Of a DNA stretch of 40,847 bases, positions 26,638 through 34,619 are shown piece after piece. How positions within the stretch are numbered: position 1 is the stretch's first letter; each line of letters opens with the position of its first letter. The DNA is taken from NCBI GenBank assembly GCA_003645645.1, contig QNBH01000009.1, forward strand, positions 1 through 40,847, read 5' to 3'. The stretch is from Spirochaetota bacterium. GTDB taxonomy: Bacteria > Spirochaetota > Spirochaetia > SPDA01 > B32-G16. The translations under genes were made by a program, and so were the position numbers. Under the pieces are notes generated by a model. That model was not told the DNA's origin, made no database searches, and worked only from the letters and a program-made list of their open reading frames with translations.

Positions 26638-28013
26638 AGAGAGTAATTAGATTTACCCGTTTTAGATACATTATGCCCATAATTTCCTTCCTTGTAATTG
26701 CAGTAAGTATAACGGGCACTGTTTTTCAGGGCGGATTTAACCTGGGGATAGATTTTCAATCGGGCCTATCGATGCATATTCAGGTTGCCCCCGAGGCATT
26801 TTCGGTAACATATATCGGGGAAGGGCAGGCTACTCTCAACATATCAGAAAACGCCCTTACAATAGAAGTGGATAAGCCCGGAGAAGAAAAGGAGCGTTAT
26901 CAGATTCTCATCGAGCAGAATCCAACAATCGGTGATCTTAGAGCAGAGCTTACTAAAATACCCGGTATAGATGTAGCCATCCATGTTCCGGAAAGCACTG
27001 CCACAAAAAGACTTCTTGCACTGGACTTTCCCCTCAATCTCGGAGAAGAACCGGCGGTCTGTAACCTGAGATTAACCGATAGAAACGAAATATTTGCATC
27101 TATAGAGGAGGTGAGAGATGCACTTGAAGCTGTAGGAGGAGTGCAAATTCAAATGGCGGGAGAGCCGATCAATCAGGAGTTTCTTATCAGGGTCGAAGAC
27201 AGAGAAGGGGAGAGAGATTTTACCCAATCCGTTTCTTCAGAGGTCCTTAAGTATCTTGAGAACCGTTTCGGGGAAAACAGGGTGATAGTAAGACAAACCG
27301 ACTATGTGGGTCCTCGATTCTCAGAAACCCTGGTCCGTCAATCTGTTTACCTCATTAGTTTTGCCATGGCCTTGATTCTTCTGTATATATGGTTTCGTTT
27401 TAAGCTTCCCTATGCCGTATCTGCTATTGTGGCACTTATTCATGACGTTTCTGTGATGGTGGGTTTTATAGGTGTGTTTCAATTAGAGATATCCACCGCA
27501 ACAATAGCAGCATTACTTACAATTATAGGATATTCCTTAAACGATACAATCGTAATTTTTGACCGCATAAGGGAAAATAACGCTATTTTAAGAGATTCTC
27601 CTTTTCGAGATATAATCGATACAAGCATTACCCAGTCCTTAAGCCGTACATTGATGACCTCCTTTACAACACTTCTGGCTGTACTGGCGATCTATTTCTT
27701 TGCCATAGGTACAATAAAGCTGTTTGCCCTAAACCTTATCGTGGGAGTATTTGTGGGAACTTACTCCTCCATGTTTATAGCATCCCCCATTTTACTCGGC
27801 TGGATTAGCTCAAGAGAGAGATTAAGGAAGGATAAGGAGAGAAAAAAGTACGGTATTAAAAAGGAGGAGTCTGCACTGCAAAAGGTGGAAGCAAATAGTA
27901 GTGTTTCGGCGGAAAATATCACCGCCAGAAAGGAAGAAAAAGATAAGGTTATAGTTCCTGCTCAAAAAGAACGTAAGCCCAGGGGTAAGAAACGGAAAAA
28001 GAAGAAAAAATAG
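26634..28013 (+). CDS. secF: SecF, protein translocase subunit
   Basis: This 459-residue membrane partner of SecD has FNLGIDFQSGLSMHI near the N-terminus, a large external domain and C-terminal helices with IIGYSLNDTIVIFDRIREN. I chose the ATG at 26634, which overlaps the secD TGA (ATGA) and has GGAG six bases upstream; a GTG at 26622 is the alternative. It is much longer than typical SecF (~300). Two features add length: an expanded external domain and an extremely basic tail ending KKRKKKKK, which may contact ribosomes or lipid. Confidence 0.95.
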   Translation: MKRVIRFTRFRYIMPIISFLVIAVSITGTVFQGGFNLGIDFQSGLSMHIQVAPEAFSVTYIGEGQATLNISENALTIEVDKPGEEKERYQILIEQNPTIGDLRAELTKIPGIDVAIHVPESTATKRLLALDFPLNLGEEPAVCNLRLTDRNEIFASIEEVRDALEAVGGVQIQMAGEPINQEFLIRVEDREGERDFTQSVSSEVLKYLENRFGENRVIVRQTDYVGPRFSETLVRQSVYLISFAMALILLYIWFRFKLPYAVSAIVALIHDVSVMVGFIGVFQLEISTATIAALLTIIGYSLNDTIVIFDRIRENNAILRDSPFRDIIDTSITQSLSRTLMTSFTTLLAVLAIYFFAIGTIKLFALNLIVGVFVGTYSSMFIASPILLGWISSRERLRKDKERKKYGIKKEESALQKVEANSSVSAENITARKEEKDKVIVPAQKERKPRGKKRKKKKK

Positions 28014-28018
28014 GAGGG

Positions 28019-28744
28019 TTAAAAACATCTCCCGTGGATTTTAAGTAAATTAAACTGCCCTATATGGCTTATAAGCATTACTGCCATTACACCGGCTTCC
28101 GTCGGGTCGGTTATAACCAGATCGCATACAGAAGTTACAGAGCCCGCCATTCTAAGAGAAATAACCGGTACTCCGTAGGTCTCGCGTAATTCCACCACAG
28201 CCCTGGTAATATCACCTCCCATGAGAGCACCGGCAAGTACCAGTATTCCCACCCTGTGAAGTCGTCCAACGGCACGAACGGCCTGGGAAAGCTCCCTCTC
28301 TCCCACTACCGGCATGGTATCTATGGAAATAGTCTCCCCGCGGATGTTATGACGGTCGGCTTCGGCTATGGCACCTGAAGCTACAAGGGCGACCTGAGCC
28401 CCCCCTCCAACTACAATTACTCTCTTCCCGTAAGTTTTTATATAGGTAGGCCGTATGAATACACTTCTTACGGAGTTGATTTTTTGAGTTTCCAGCAAAA
28501 TCTTTTCTTTTATCGATTGCTTATCTACCTGAACGAGGATATGAATCAAGCCGTTGTGTTCGATCCACGATTGAATGTAAGTTATATTTCCGCTATAGGA
28601 GGAGATCATGGAAGTAATGTCTGCCACAAGACCAATTCTGTCCTCGGCAAGAACCTCTATGGCAAAATCGGAACTCTCCTCGGGTGCGGAATGTTGTTTT
28701 ATCCATAAATAACGCTCTTTCAATATAGCGGGAATGCTAGCCAT
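28019..28744 (-). CDS. ACT domain protein with DUF5612 C-terminal domain
   Basis: This 241-residue protein has an N-terminal ACT domain (about 25-100; FAIEVLAEDRIGLVADITSM), a fold that usually binds amino acids. A C-terminal domain follows (about 105-240; KRVIVVGGGAQVALVASGAI, EADRHNIRGETISIDTMPVV, LAGALMGGDITRAV). That domain matches my memory of DUF5612, best known in methanogenic archaea, with no assigned reaction. The GGGAQVA start recalls a Rossmann-like nucleotide site. It is convergent with secF. Function is unknown; an amino-acid-sensing regulator or enzyme is plausible. Confidence 0.75.
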   Translation of the reverse strand: MASIPAILKERYLWIKQHSAPEESSDFAIEVLAEDRIGLVADITSMISSYSGNITYIQSWIEHNGLIHILVQVDKQSIKEKILLETQKINSVRSVFIRPTYIKTYGKRVIVVGGGAQVALVASGAIAEADRHNIRGETISIDTMPVVGERELSQAVRAVGRLHRVGILVLAGALMGGDITRAVVELRETYGVPVISLRMAGSVTSVCDLVITDPTEAGVMAVMLISHIGQFNLLKIHGRCF

Positions 28745-28867
28745 GGTGGAATTTTACTTCTTCCCCAGGATTAGTCAAGTGCAGAAATGGTAACACATGC
28801 TTTTTAAAAATTAGAAGAAATTTCTGTAATTTCTAATTTCTTTATTTTCATCTGGTTGTTATTGTGT

Positions 28868-28921
28868 TATAATCATATCGCAATCTTCATTTTAAGTTGC
28901 GATCGAAGATTGCGATATGAT
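28868..28921 (+). promoter_or_regulatory. TATAAT box merging into a 17-bp perfect inverted repeat
   Basis: TATAAT (28868-28873) overlaps the left arm of a perfect 17-bp inverted repeat: ATCATATCGCAATCTTC (28872-28888) and GAAGATTGCGATATGAT (28905-28921), with a 16-nt loop. It sits 77 nt before the TTG start of the response regulator. It could be an operator covering the promoter, or a 5' leader hairpin. No T-run follows, so it is not a standard terminator. Confidence 0.6.
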
Positions 28922-28997
28922 GAATAATAGCATAATTCGTTAATATAATCATTTTGGCTTTAGAAAGCTCTTTTTAAAGCCAGGAGGATAACACTTA

Positions 28998-29753
28998 TTG
29001 AAGGTTAACCCTAAGAGAGTTCTTATTGTTGAGGATGAAATCATAATCGGAATTGATATTAAAACCCGGCTTGATAAACGCGGAGAATGCCTCTGTGATG
29101 TGGTTACAAGTTCTGAGGAAGCCCTGGAATATGCAGAAAAGAGAAAGCCGGATCTCATAATAATGGATATAGCTCTGCAAGGTAAGACAGATGGGCTTCA
29201 AGCAGCCGAACATATAAATGACAATTACAATATTCCCATAATATTTATTACCGCCTATTCTGCACCGAATATATTATCTTTGACCAAAAGACCTGGTTTT
29301 TACGATTGTATCCAGAAACCATTTGACGACAGGGCACTTTTCAATGTTGTATTAAGAACTCTCACCATTTCGGCACTTGAGAAGAAGCTTAAGGCAGGAG
29401 AGCCCCTATCTTCTGTAATTGATGATATTCCATCCGGATTATCCATAATCGAAGCCGCAAGCTTCAGGGTTAAAGTGGCCGATAAAAAGTTCTTAAACCA
29501 ATCTATAACCTGCTATGATTTTAATTTTAATCTAGATAGACCCTGCCACACCTTCGGGTTCCCCTGTACTCTTGAGGAGATAAAAAAAACGGCCTGCTGG
29601 ACTGCCCATATCTCCAATCGACCGCTACGGACGGGAAAGAAACGTAAAGTTGAAATCTACGGTTATCCTTTACTTGATCATAGGGGTAAGGTTAGTGATA
29701 TAATTGAGTTTATTCGACCCTTGGGTGAGGATGAGTTTTCCGGTTACAGATAA
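28998..29753 (+). CDS. Response regulator with cysteine-containing PAS-like output domain
   Basis: The receiver domain covers residues ~6-120 with acidic Glu12/Asp13, phospho-acceptor Asp57 (DLIIMD), Thr85 (FITAYS) and Lys107 (IQKPF), so it should be phosphorylated by a histidine kinase. The ~115-residue tail (IDDIPSGLSIIEAASFRVKV, CYDFNFNLDRPCHTFGFPC, then ACW) resembles PAS domains with a CYE...EPCxxCP cysteine pattern, here shortened. There is no DNA-binding domain. The start is TTG with AGGAGG ten bases upstream. No kinase gene is adjacent. A long inverted repeat lies in the leader region. Confidence 0.8.
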   Translation: MKVNPKRVLIVEDEIIIGIDIKTRLDKRGECLCDVVTSSEEALEYAEKRKPDLIIMDIALQGKTDGLQAAEHINDNYNIPIIFITAYSAPNILSLTKRPGFYDCIQKPFDDRALFNVVLRTLTISALEKKLKAGEPLSSVIDDIPSGLSIIEAASFRVKVADKKFLNQSITCYDFNFNLDRPCHTFGFPCTLEEIKKTACWTAHISNRPLRTGKKRKVEIYGYPLLDHRGKVSDIIEFIRPLGEDEFSGYR

Positions 29754-29796
29754 TTGTTCCACAAATATCTGTTTATTTTTATATTAAAGATACGTT

Positions 29797-30690
29797 ATGA
29801 AAAAAAACAGGGAGAGAAAGATTATTCGAGCAGAAACCATGGGCTATTGCATGGGGGTGAGGCGTGCTGTGCAGATAGTCAACGATATGCTCGATTCGGG
29901 AAAACACACAACAATTCATACGATGGGCCCCCTTATTCATAACAGGCATGTACTGGAAAAATTACAGCAGAAGGGTGTTACGGTAATAAAAAATCCAGAT
30001 CGGGCGGAGGGGAGCGTTGTTATAAGGGCACATGGGATTCATCCAGAGGTAAGAGCACTCTTTCTGGAGAGGAACATAGAACTCGTCGATGCGACATGCC
30101 CCAGGGTTTTACGATCGCAGAGAATAGTAAAGGAACATAGCGATCAGGGCTTCCATATTGTTATTGTTGGTGATAAAGATCACGGAGAAGTAAGGGGGAT
30201 TGCCGGGTATGCCGGCAATTATCGGGTAATAAAAGATGAGAAGGAAGCACAATCTCTTAAGTTACCTGCAAAAACCATGGTAATCGGGCAAACAACTTTG
30301 AGAAGAGATGAGTATGCCCGAATATGCGATATTCTAAAGGAGAAGAATCCCCATATAAAAATATGCAGGAGTATATGTCCTGCCACAGAGAAGAGACAGG
30401 AGGCCTTGAGAGAGCTGGCAGAAAAAGTGGATGCGATTCTGGTTGTAGGTGGAAGGGACTCCTCAAATACAAAGCATCTCTATAGAACGGCTTCGAAATT
30501 GATAAATGCGGCATGGCATATAGAAGAGGCTTCGGAAATTCCTTTAGAAATAAATAACTACGATAGGATAGGGATAACTGCCGGTGCTTCTACCCCGGAT
30601 TGGATAATTGATGAAGTGGAGAGAAGACTTCTGGAGATGATAGAGGAGGAGCAGAGACTGAACATGAGGGGCAATAATGGTAATTCTTAA
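29797..30690 (+). CDS. ispH: 4-hydroxy-3-methylbut-2-enyl diphosphate reductase
   Basis: This 297-residue iron-sulfur enzyme performs the last step of the non-mevalonate isoprenoid pathway. The three cluster cysteines are in TMGYCMGVRRAV (about residue 18), LVDATCPRV and SICPATEKRQEAL. The catalytic Glu region HGEVRGIAGY and VGGRDSSNTKHLY are present. The length is typical for a stand-alone IspH without an RpsA fusion. No other pathway gene is nearby. It starts 43 nt after the response regulator gene. Confidence 0.96.
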   Translation: MKKNRERKIIRAETMGYCMGVRRAVQIVNDMLDSGKHTTIHTMGPLIHNRHVLEKLQQKGVTVIKNPDRAEGSVVIRAHGIHPEVRALFLERNIELVDATCPRVLRSQRIVKEHSDQGFHIVIVGDKDHGEVRGIAGYAGNYRVIKDEKEAQSLKLPAKTMVIGQTTLRRDEYARICDILKEKNPHIKICRSICPATEKRQEALRELAEKVDAILVVGGRDSSNTKHLYRTASKLINAAWHIEEASEIPLEINNYDRIGITAGASTPDWIIDEVERRLLEMIEEEQRLNMRGNNGNS

Positions 30691-30753
30691 GGATTCCGTA
30701 AATTTCTTCGACTACCGGAGACAATAATAGAAATATCTGATACAGTTATTTGT

Positions 30754-31542
30754 ATGAATATTCTGGATAGACTGATTAAAAAGAAGATTGGACTTGCTCT
30801 GGGAGGAGGTGCCGCACGGGGTCTTGCTCATATTGGTGTGTTAAAAGTAATCGAGGAGGAGGGGATAAAAATTGATTTTGTTGCAGGAACAAGTGTGGGC
30901 AGTCTTATAGGAGCTCTTTTTTGTGCAGGCTTCAGGTGGAAAGAGATAAATGAACTTTCCGGTAAAACAGCATGGAAAGATCTGGTAGAGCCAATGCTAC
31001 CAGGCAAGGGATTGCTCAGATTGGAGAAACTCGAAAACAAACTCAATAAATTGGTAGAGGGTAGAAATCTGGAAGAGCTCGATATTCCTTTGAGTGTGGT
31101 TACAGCAGATATAACCACAGGAGAGGAGATTATTTTGAAGGAGGGACCTGCTGCCAGAGCAGTAAGAGCGAGCAGTAGTATTCCGGGAATTTTCGAACCG
31201 GTTATGTGGGAGGATCGTCTTCTGGTTGACGGCGGATTGGTCAACAATGTCCCTGCTTCGGTGGTTCGCGAAATGGGAGCGGAGCTCGTAATAGCGGTCG
31301 ATCTTAACGCCGACAGAATAAAGAACGAGCCGCCGAGAAACATTTTCGATGTTATTGTATACAGCTTCTTGATCCTTATGACAAATTTTACACAGCACGC
31401 CGTTAAACAGGCAGATTATGTAATTCGGCCGGATTTAAAGGGGTATAGTTACTACGATCTCAAGAAAAGAAATGAGCTTATAAACCTTGGAGAACAGGCC
31501 GCGCGGGATGTGCTTGCACGAATTAGTGAGAAAATTCATTAA
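30754..31542 (+). CDS. Patatin-like phospholipase (RssA family)
   Basis: This 262-residue serine hydrolase has the oxyanion-hole motif GGGAARGLAHIGVLKVIEE, the nucleophile elbow GTSVGS and the catalytic Asp in LLVDGGLVNNVP. That is the full Ser-Asp dyad. No signal peptide is seen, so it is cytoplasmic or membrane-associated. It probably acts on phospholipid or acyl esters. It starts 63 nt after ispH without a strong ribosome site. Confidence 0.9.
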   Translation: MNILDRLIKKKIGLALGGGAARGLAHIGVLKVIEEEGIKIDFVAGTSVGSLIGALFCAGFRWKEINELSGKTAWKDLVEPMLPGKGLLRLEKLENKLNKLVEGRNLEELDIPLSVVTADITTGEEIILKEGPAARAVRASSSIPGIFEPVMWEDRLLVDGGLVNNVPASVVREMGAELVIAVDLNADRIKNEPPRNIFDVIVYSFLILMTNFTQHAVKQADYVIRPDLKGYSYYDLKKRNELINLGEQAARDVLARISEKIH

Positions 31543-31612
31543 CAATCCTTTCACCACCCGCTCAGCAATCCAAGCAGCCCGGGTGTTCTTGAATGCATGA
31601 TTAAGAAATTTA

Positions 31613-31640
31613 TTGACAATCTTATAAAATTGGTTACAAT
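31613..31640 (+). promoter_or_regulatory. Near-consensus sigma-70 promoter before the GGDEF-PilZ gene
   Basis: TTGACA (31613-31618) is followed by a 16-bp spacer and TACAAT (31635-31640). The predicted transcript start (~31647) is only about 8 nt before the ATG at 31655, so the message would be nearly leaderless. Confidence 0.7.
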
Positions 31641-31654
31641 ATAAGAAAGTAAAC

Positions 31655-32809
31655 ATGGCCTGTAAACTTAATCAATACAGCTTTATAAGAGACAAAATCA
31701 TAGAAGAGCTCTATAAAAATCGTGATATAAGAGAAGAGTTTATTGAACGACTGCATCACGATAATAATAGGTTTGGTGTAGATCAACTCTATGCCTATCT
31801 TTTCTACACTTTGTGTGATATCGAAGTCGATTCGAGGGTTGCCGAGAAACACTTTGAAAACATAAAAAAGCATCAGGAAGAGCTGGAGCAAACCCTTGGT
31901 CGGGAAGTCGGGTTCAGAGTCAGTATGATGGATTACTTCTACAATATACTTCCCATGCTAAAAAACCCCAAAATAATCGAAGTTTCAACTTACGAATCAA
32001 AACTATACCTTATACATGTGGATGAGCTTACAGGTCTTTATAACAGGCGCTACTTAGAACATGCAGTAGAAACAGAACTGCAACGCTCCATGCGGTATAA
32101 TATAGAGTTTTCTCTAATGTATCTGGATATAGACGACTTCAAGGCAGTAAATGACAATCATGGTCACCGGGTGGGTGACAGTGTATTAAAGGAGTTTGCT
32201 AGCATGCTAAAAGGTATTATAAGAAAGGAAGATGTTGCAGCTCGATACGGGGGAGAGGAGTTTGTTATTCTAATGCCACAAACCGGTACGAATAATGCAA
32301 AAATTCTTGCAGACAGACTCCTGCGGGAAGCGAGAAACCATCGATTCTCACACAATTTAAGGATAACCTTCTCGGGAGGTATATCCAGTTTTCCGAAACA
32401 CGGTGTCTCTTTCGAAGCTCTTATAGAGAGAGCGGATAGAGGTCTGTACATGGCAAAGATGAGGGGTAAAAATCAGGTTACCTGCCTTCAGGAGAAGCGC
32501 TTGGATCTTCGTTATGATGCCAGATTAGAAATAATCTATAAGCACAACAAGCATGGGAAGGATAAAGGAGTTACAGAAAACCTTTCCCTCGGAGGGCTGG
32601 CATTCGAAACAGACAGAGAAATTAAGCCAGGCAAAGTAATCGAAATAATTATAGAAATACCTGATATTGGAAAGAGATATGAAATAACTGCTCAAATTGT
32701 CTGGATTAATGAGGTAAGGCCGGGAGCAAAAAAAAGGATAGGTGCAAAGTTTAAAAACGTCGATTACCACACCCTGAGCCAGCTTATAAATCGGCTCGAT
32801 TCAAATTAA
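31655..32809 (+). CDS. Diguanylate cyclase with C-terminal PilZ domain
   Basis: This 384-residue protein has ~118 N-terminal residues of unknown, helical character. A GGDEF domain follows (about 120-280: DELTGLYNRRYLE, LDIDDFKAVNDNHGH, active site GGEEF at 199-203 and inhibitory site RxxD at 190-193). The C-terminal PilZ domain (about 281-380) has both c-di-GMP-binding motifs, RxxxR at 286-290 and NxSxxG at 309-314. It should make c-di-GMP and bind the product twice. There is no membrane segment. It lies 112 nt past the patatin gene behind its own strong promoter. Confidence 0.92.
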   Translation: MACKLNQYSFIRDKIIEELYKNRDIREEFIERLHHDNNRFGVDQLYAYLFYTLCDIEVDSRVAEKHFENIKKHQEELEQTLGREVGFRVSMMDYFYNILPMLKNPKIIEVSTYESKLYLIHVDELTGLYNRRYLEHAVETELQRSMRYNIEFSLMYLDIDDFKAVNDNHGHRVGDSVLKEFASMLKGIIRKEDVAARYGGEEFVILMPQTGTNNAKILADRLLREARNHRFSHNLRITFSGGISSFPKHGVSFEALIERADRGLYMAKMRGKNQVTCLQEKRLDLRYDARLEIIYKHNKHGKDKGVTENLSLGGLAFETDREIKPGKVIEIIIEIPDIGKRYEITAQIVWINEVRPGAKKRIGAKFKNVDYHTLSQLINRLDSN

Positions 32810-32919
32810 GAAATGTATTTTTAAACTTTAAGATATGACCCTTTTTGATGAGCCCCTTCCACTTCTGGTTTAAAACAATTAAAATAGAAAAAGACAAAAC
32901 TACCATACAGGAGAGATAA

Positions 32920-33174
32920 TTGAGATTTTTTCAACTTGTAGAAGATATAATCGATCTATCGGGTGAGATGACAGAAGAGATAAGGACTCTGGAAGGGGTA
33001 AGCGGATTTGAAATGGTGGATATAATGAAGAGTCTTTTATACATATATACCCAGAAACCGGATGACCCCCACACGGAAGAAATATTTTCCAGTATTGGAA
33101 TGATTATTCCAAAGGCTATTTATAAAGAGTTAAAGAGAAAAAAAGTTCGTGTAAAACCTGCATCAAAGGAATAG
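32920..33174 (+). CDS. Small protein of unknown function
   Basis: This 84-residue soluble, mostly helical protein is unrecognised (FFQLVEDIIDLSGEMTEEIR, FEMVDIMKSLLYIYTQKPDD, a basic C-terminus KRKKVRVKPASKE). The start is TTG, preceded by CAGGAGAG. It lies between the GGDEF-PilZ gene and the SDR gene on the same strand, 16 nt before the latter. Its composition fits the neighbours, so it is probably expressed. Confidence 0.65.
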   Translation: MRFFQLVEDIIDLSGEMTEEIRTLEGVSGFEMVDIMKSLLYIYTQKPDDPHTEEIFSSIGMIIPKAIYKELKRKKVRVKPASKE

Positions 33175-33190
33175 AGATTGGCCTCGTAGA

Positions 33191-33991
33191 ATGGATATGG
33201 AGAATAAAGTTGTATGGATAACGGGAGCTTCTTCCGGTATAGGAGAGGCTCTGGCTGTTGAAATGGGCAGAAGAGGAGCGGCCCTCGTTCTTTCCTCAAG
33301 AAGAAGAGATCGACTGATAGAAGTGGGGGGTAAATGCGGAATAGCAGATGAGAAGCTCTTTCTGCTTCCTCTGGATCTGGCAGATATCGATTCCCTTCCC
33401 GAGAAAGCTAAAATGGCTGAGACAGCATTCGGTCGAATCGATATTCTAATCAATAACGCGGGTGTGAGTCAGCGCTCAAAAGTAAGCGAAACAGAAATAA
33501 CGGTAATTAAAAAAATAATTGATGTTAATTTCCTGAGCGGTGTAGTGTTAACAAAAGAGGTGCTCACAGGAATGCTTGCCCGCAGGGCTGGACACATAGT
33601 TGCAGTATCCAGCATAGCGGCAAAGTTCTCCACTCCTTTAAGGGCAGCTTACTGTGCCTCAAAACATGCTCTTCACGGTTTCTACAACGCATTGCGTGCA
33701 GAGGTAAAGGAGGGGGGGGTAGATGTAACCCTGATAGTTCCTGCATTTGTTAAAACCGGCATTTCGGTAAATGCCTTGTTGGGAGATGGTAGCCCCTACG
33801 GAGCGATGGATAAGAACCAGGAGAGAGGTATTTCTCCGGGGGAATGTGCCAGAAAAATTTTGCATAGCATAGAAAAGAAAAAGAGAGAAGTTTATGTTGG
33901 CATGGACTTTAAGGCAAGGACAGCGCTGTTTGTAAGTTCTTTTTCTCCTGTACTCTTTGAGAGAATTATAACCAGGGCAAGGATTACTTGA
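33191..33991 (+). CDS. Short-chain dehydrogenase/reductase
   Basis: This 266-residue classical SDR has the cofactor motif TGASSGIGEALAVEM, the NNAGVS motif, the catalytic Ser in IVAVSSIAAKFS and Tyr-x-x-x-Lys in AAYCASKHAL. The Arg pair after strand 2 (SSRRRDRL) suggests NADP preference. The substrate cannot be told. The stop is 1 nt before the ATG of the J-domain gene, so the two are likely coupled. Confidence 0.92.
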   Translation: MDMENKVVWITGASSGIGEALAVEMGRRGAALVLSSRRRDRLIEVGGKCGIADEKLFLLPLDLADIDSLPEKAKMAETAFGRIDILINNAGVSQRSKVSETEITVIKKIIDVNFLSGVVLTKEVLTGMLARRAGHIVAVSSIAAKFSTPLRAAYCASKHALHGFYNALRAEVKEGGVDVTLIVPAFVKTGISVNALLGDGSPYGAMDKNQERGISPGECARKILHSIEKKKREVYVGMDFKARTALFVSSFSPVLFERIITRARIT

Positions 33992-33992
33992 A

Positions 33993-34619
33993 ATGGAATA
34001 TGATTTGTATTTCAAATTGCTAAATCTTAAACCCGATGCAAGTCTCTCCGAGGTAAAAGAAGCTTATCACAGAGAGGCAAAGAAAAATCACCCCGATCTG
34101 TTTCCTGAAAGCGAGAGAAGCCAAAGGGAACTAAGAATGATGAAGATTAATGAAGCCTATATTGCTATTACAAGCTATCTTTCGGGTACGAGATATAAGA
34201 GAAGCGAAATTCCCGTTAGAGAACAGAAAGTAAAGAGTGAAAGTAGAGAAGTGGGCAGTCTAAAAGACCCGGCATACGTGTATTACAAGAGAGGCTTTAA
34301 ATACTACACAGAAGGCTACCGGATTTTTTACCGCAGATATCTAAAACATGAACAGAAAATAAGGTTCCTGTTTACATTCGACTATATTTTAAAGCTGGCT
34401 CTCTCCTCGCTTCAGTACTTTGAAAAATCATACTCTTACTTCCTGCGTGTTGTGGAGGATTACCCGGAAAGTGTATGGACTGCGGATGCCAGGATGAAAC
34501 TTGGGAGGCTTGAGACATTTAATAAGATATATCAAAAGATATGTTCCAATATTACAGAACAAATAAGAGCAGGGAAAATGATGCCCTACAGGAAAACGGT
34601 TTCGAGGAATGTATCATGA
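33993..34619 (+). CDS. J-domain protein with unrecognised C-terminal region
   Basis: This 208-residue protein has an N-terminal J domain (about 3-62) with the essential HPD (KEAYHREAKKNHPDLFPE), which stimulates Hsp70 ATPase. There is no Gly/Phe-rich segment or zinc finger, so it is a class C J protein. The C-terminal ~130 residues are aromatic-rich and helical (YVYYKRGFKYYTEGYRIFYR; LQYFEKSYSYFLRVVEDYPE), the last part resembling a tetratricopeptide-like helical pair. Its stop overlaps the pyk ATG (ATGA). Confidence 0.85.
   Translation: MEYDLYFKLLNLKPDASLSEVKEAYHREAKKNHPDLFPESERSQRELRMMKINEAYIAITSYLSGTRYKRSEIPVREQKVKSESREVGSLKDPAYVYYKRGFKYYTEGYRIFYRRYLKHEQKIRFLFTFDYILKLALSSLQYFEKSYSYFLRVVEDYPESVWTADARMKLGRLETFNKIYQKICSNITEQIRAGKMMPYRKTVSRNVS

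Noticed and set aside
34541-34615. Upstream extension of pyruvate kinase
   Set aside because: The extension lies inside the J-domain gene; the ATG at 34616 begins the canonical RKRTKIVCTIGP start and overlaps the preceding stop.
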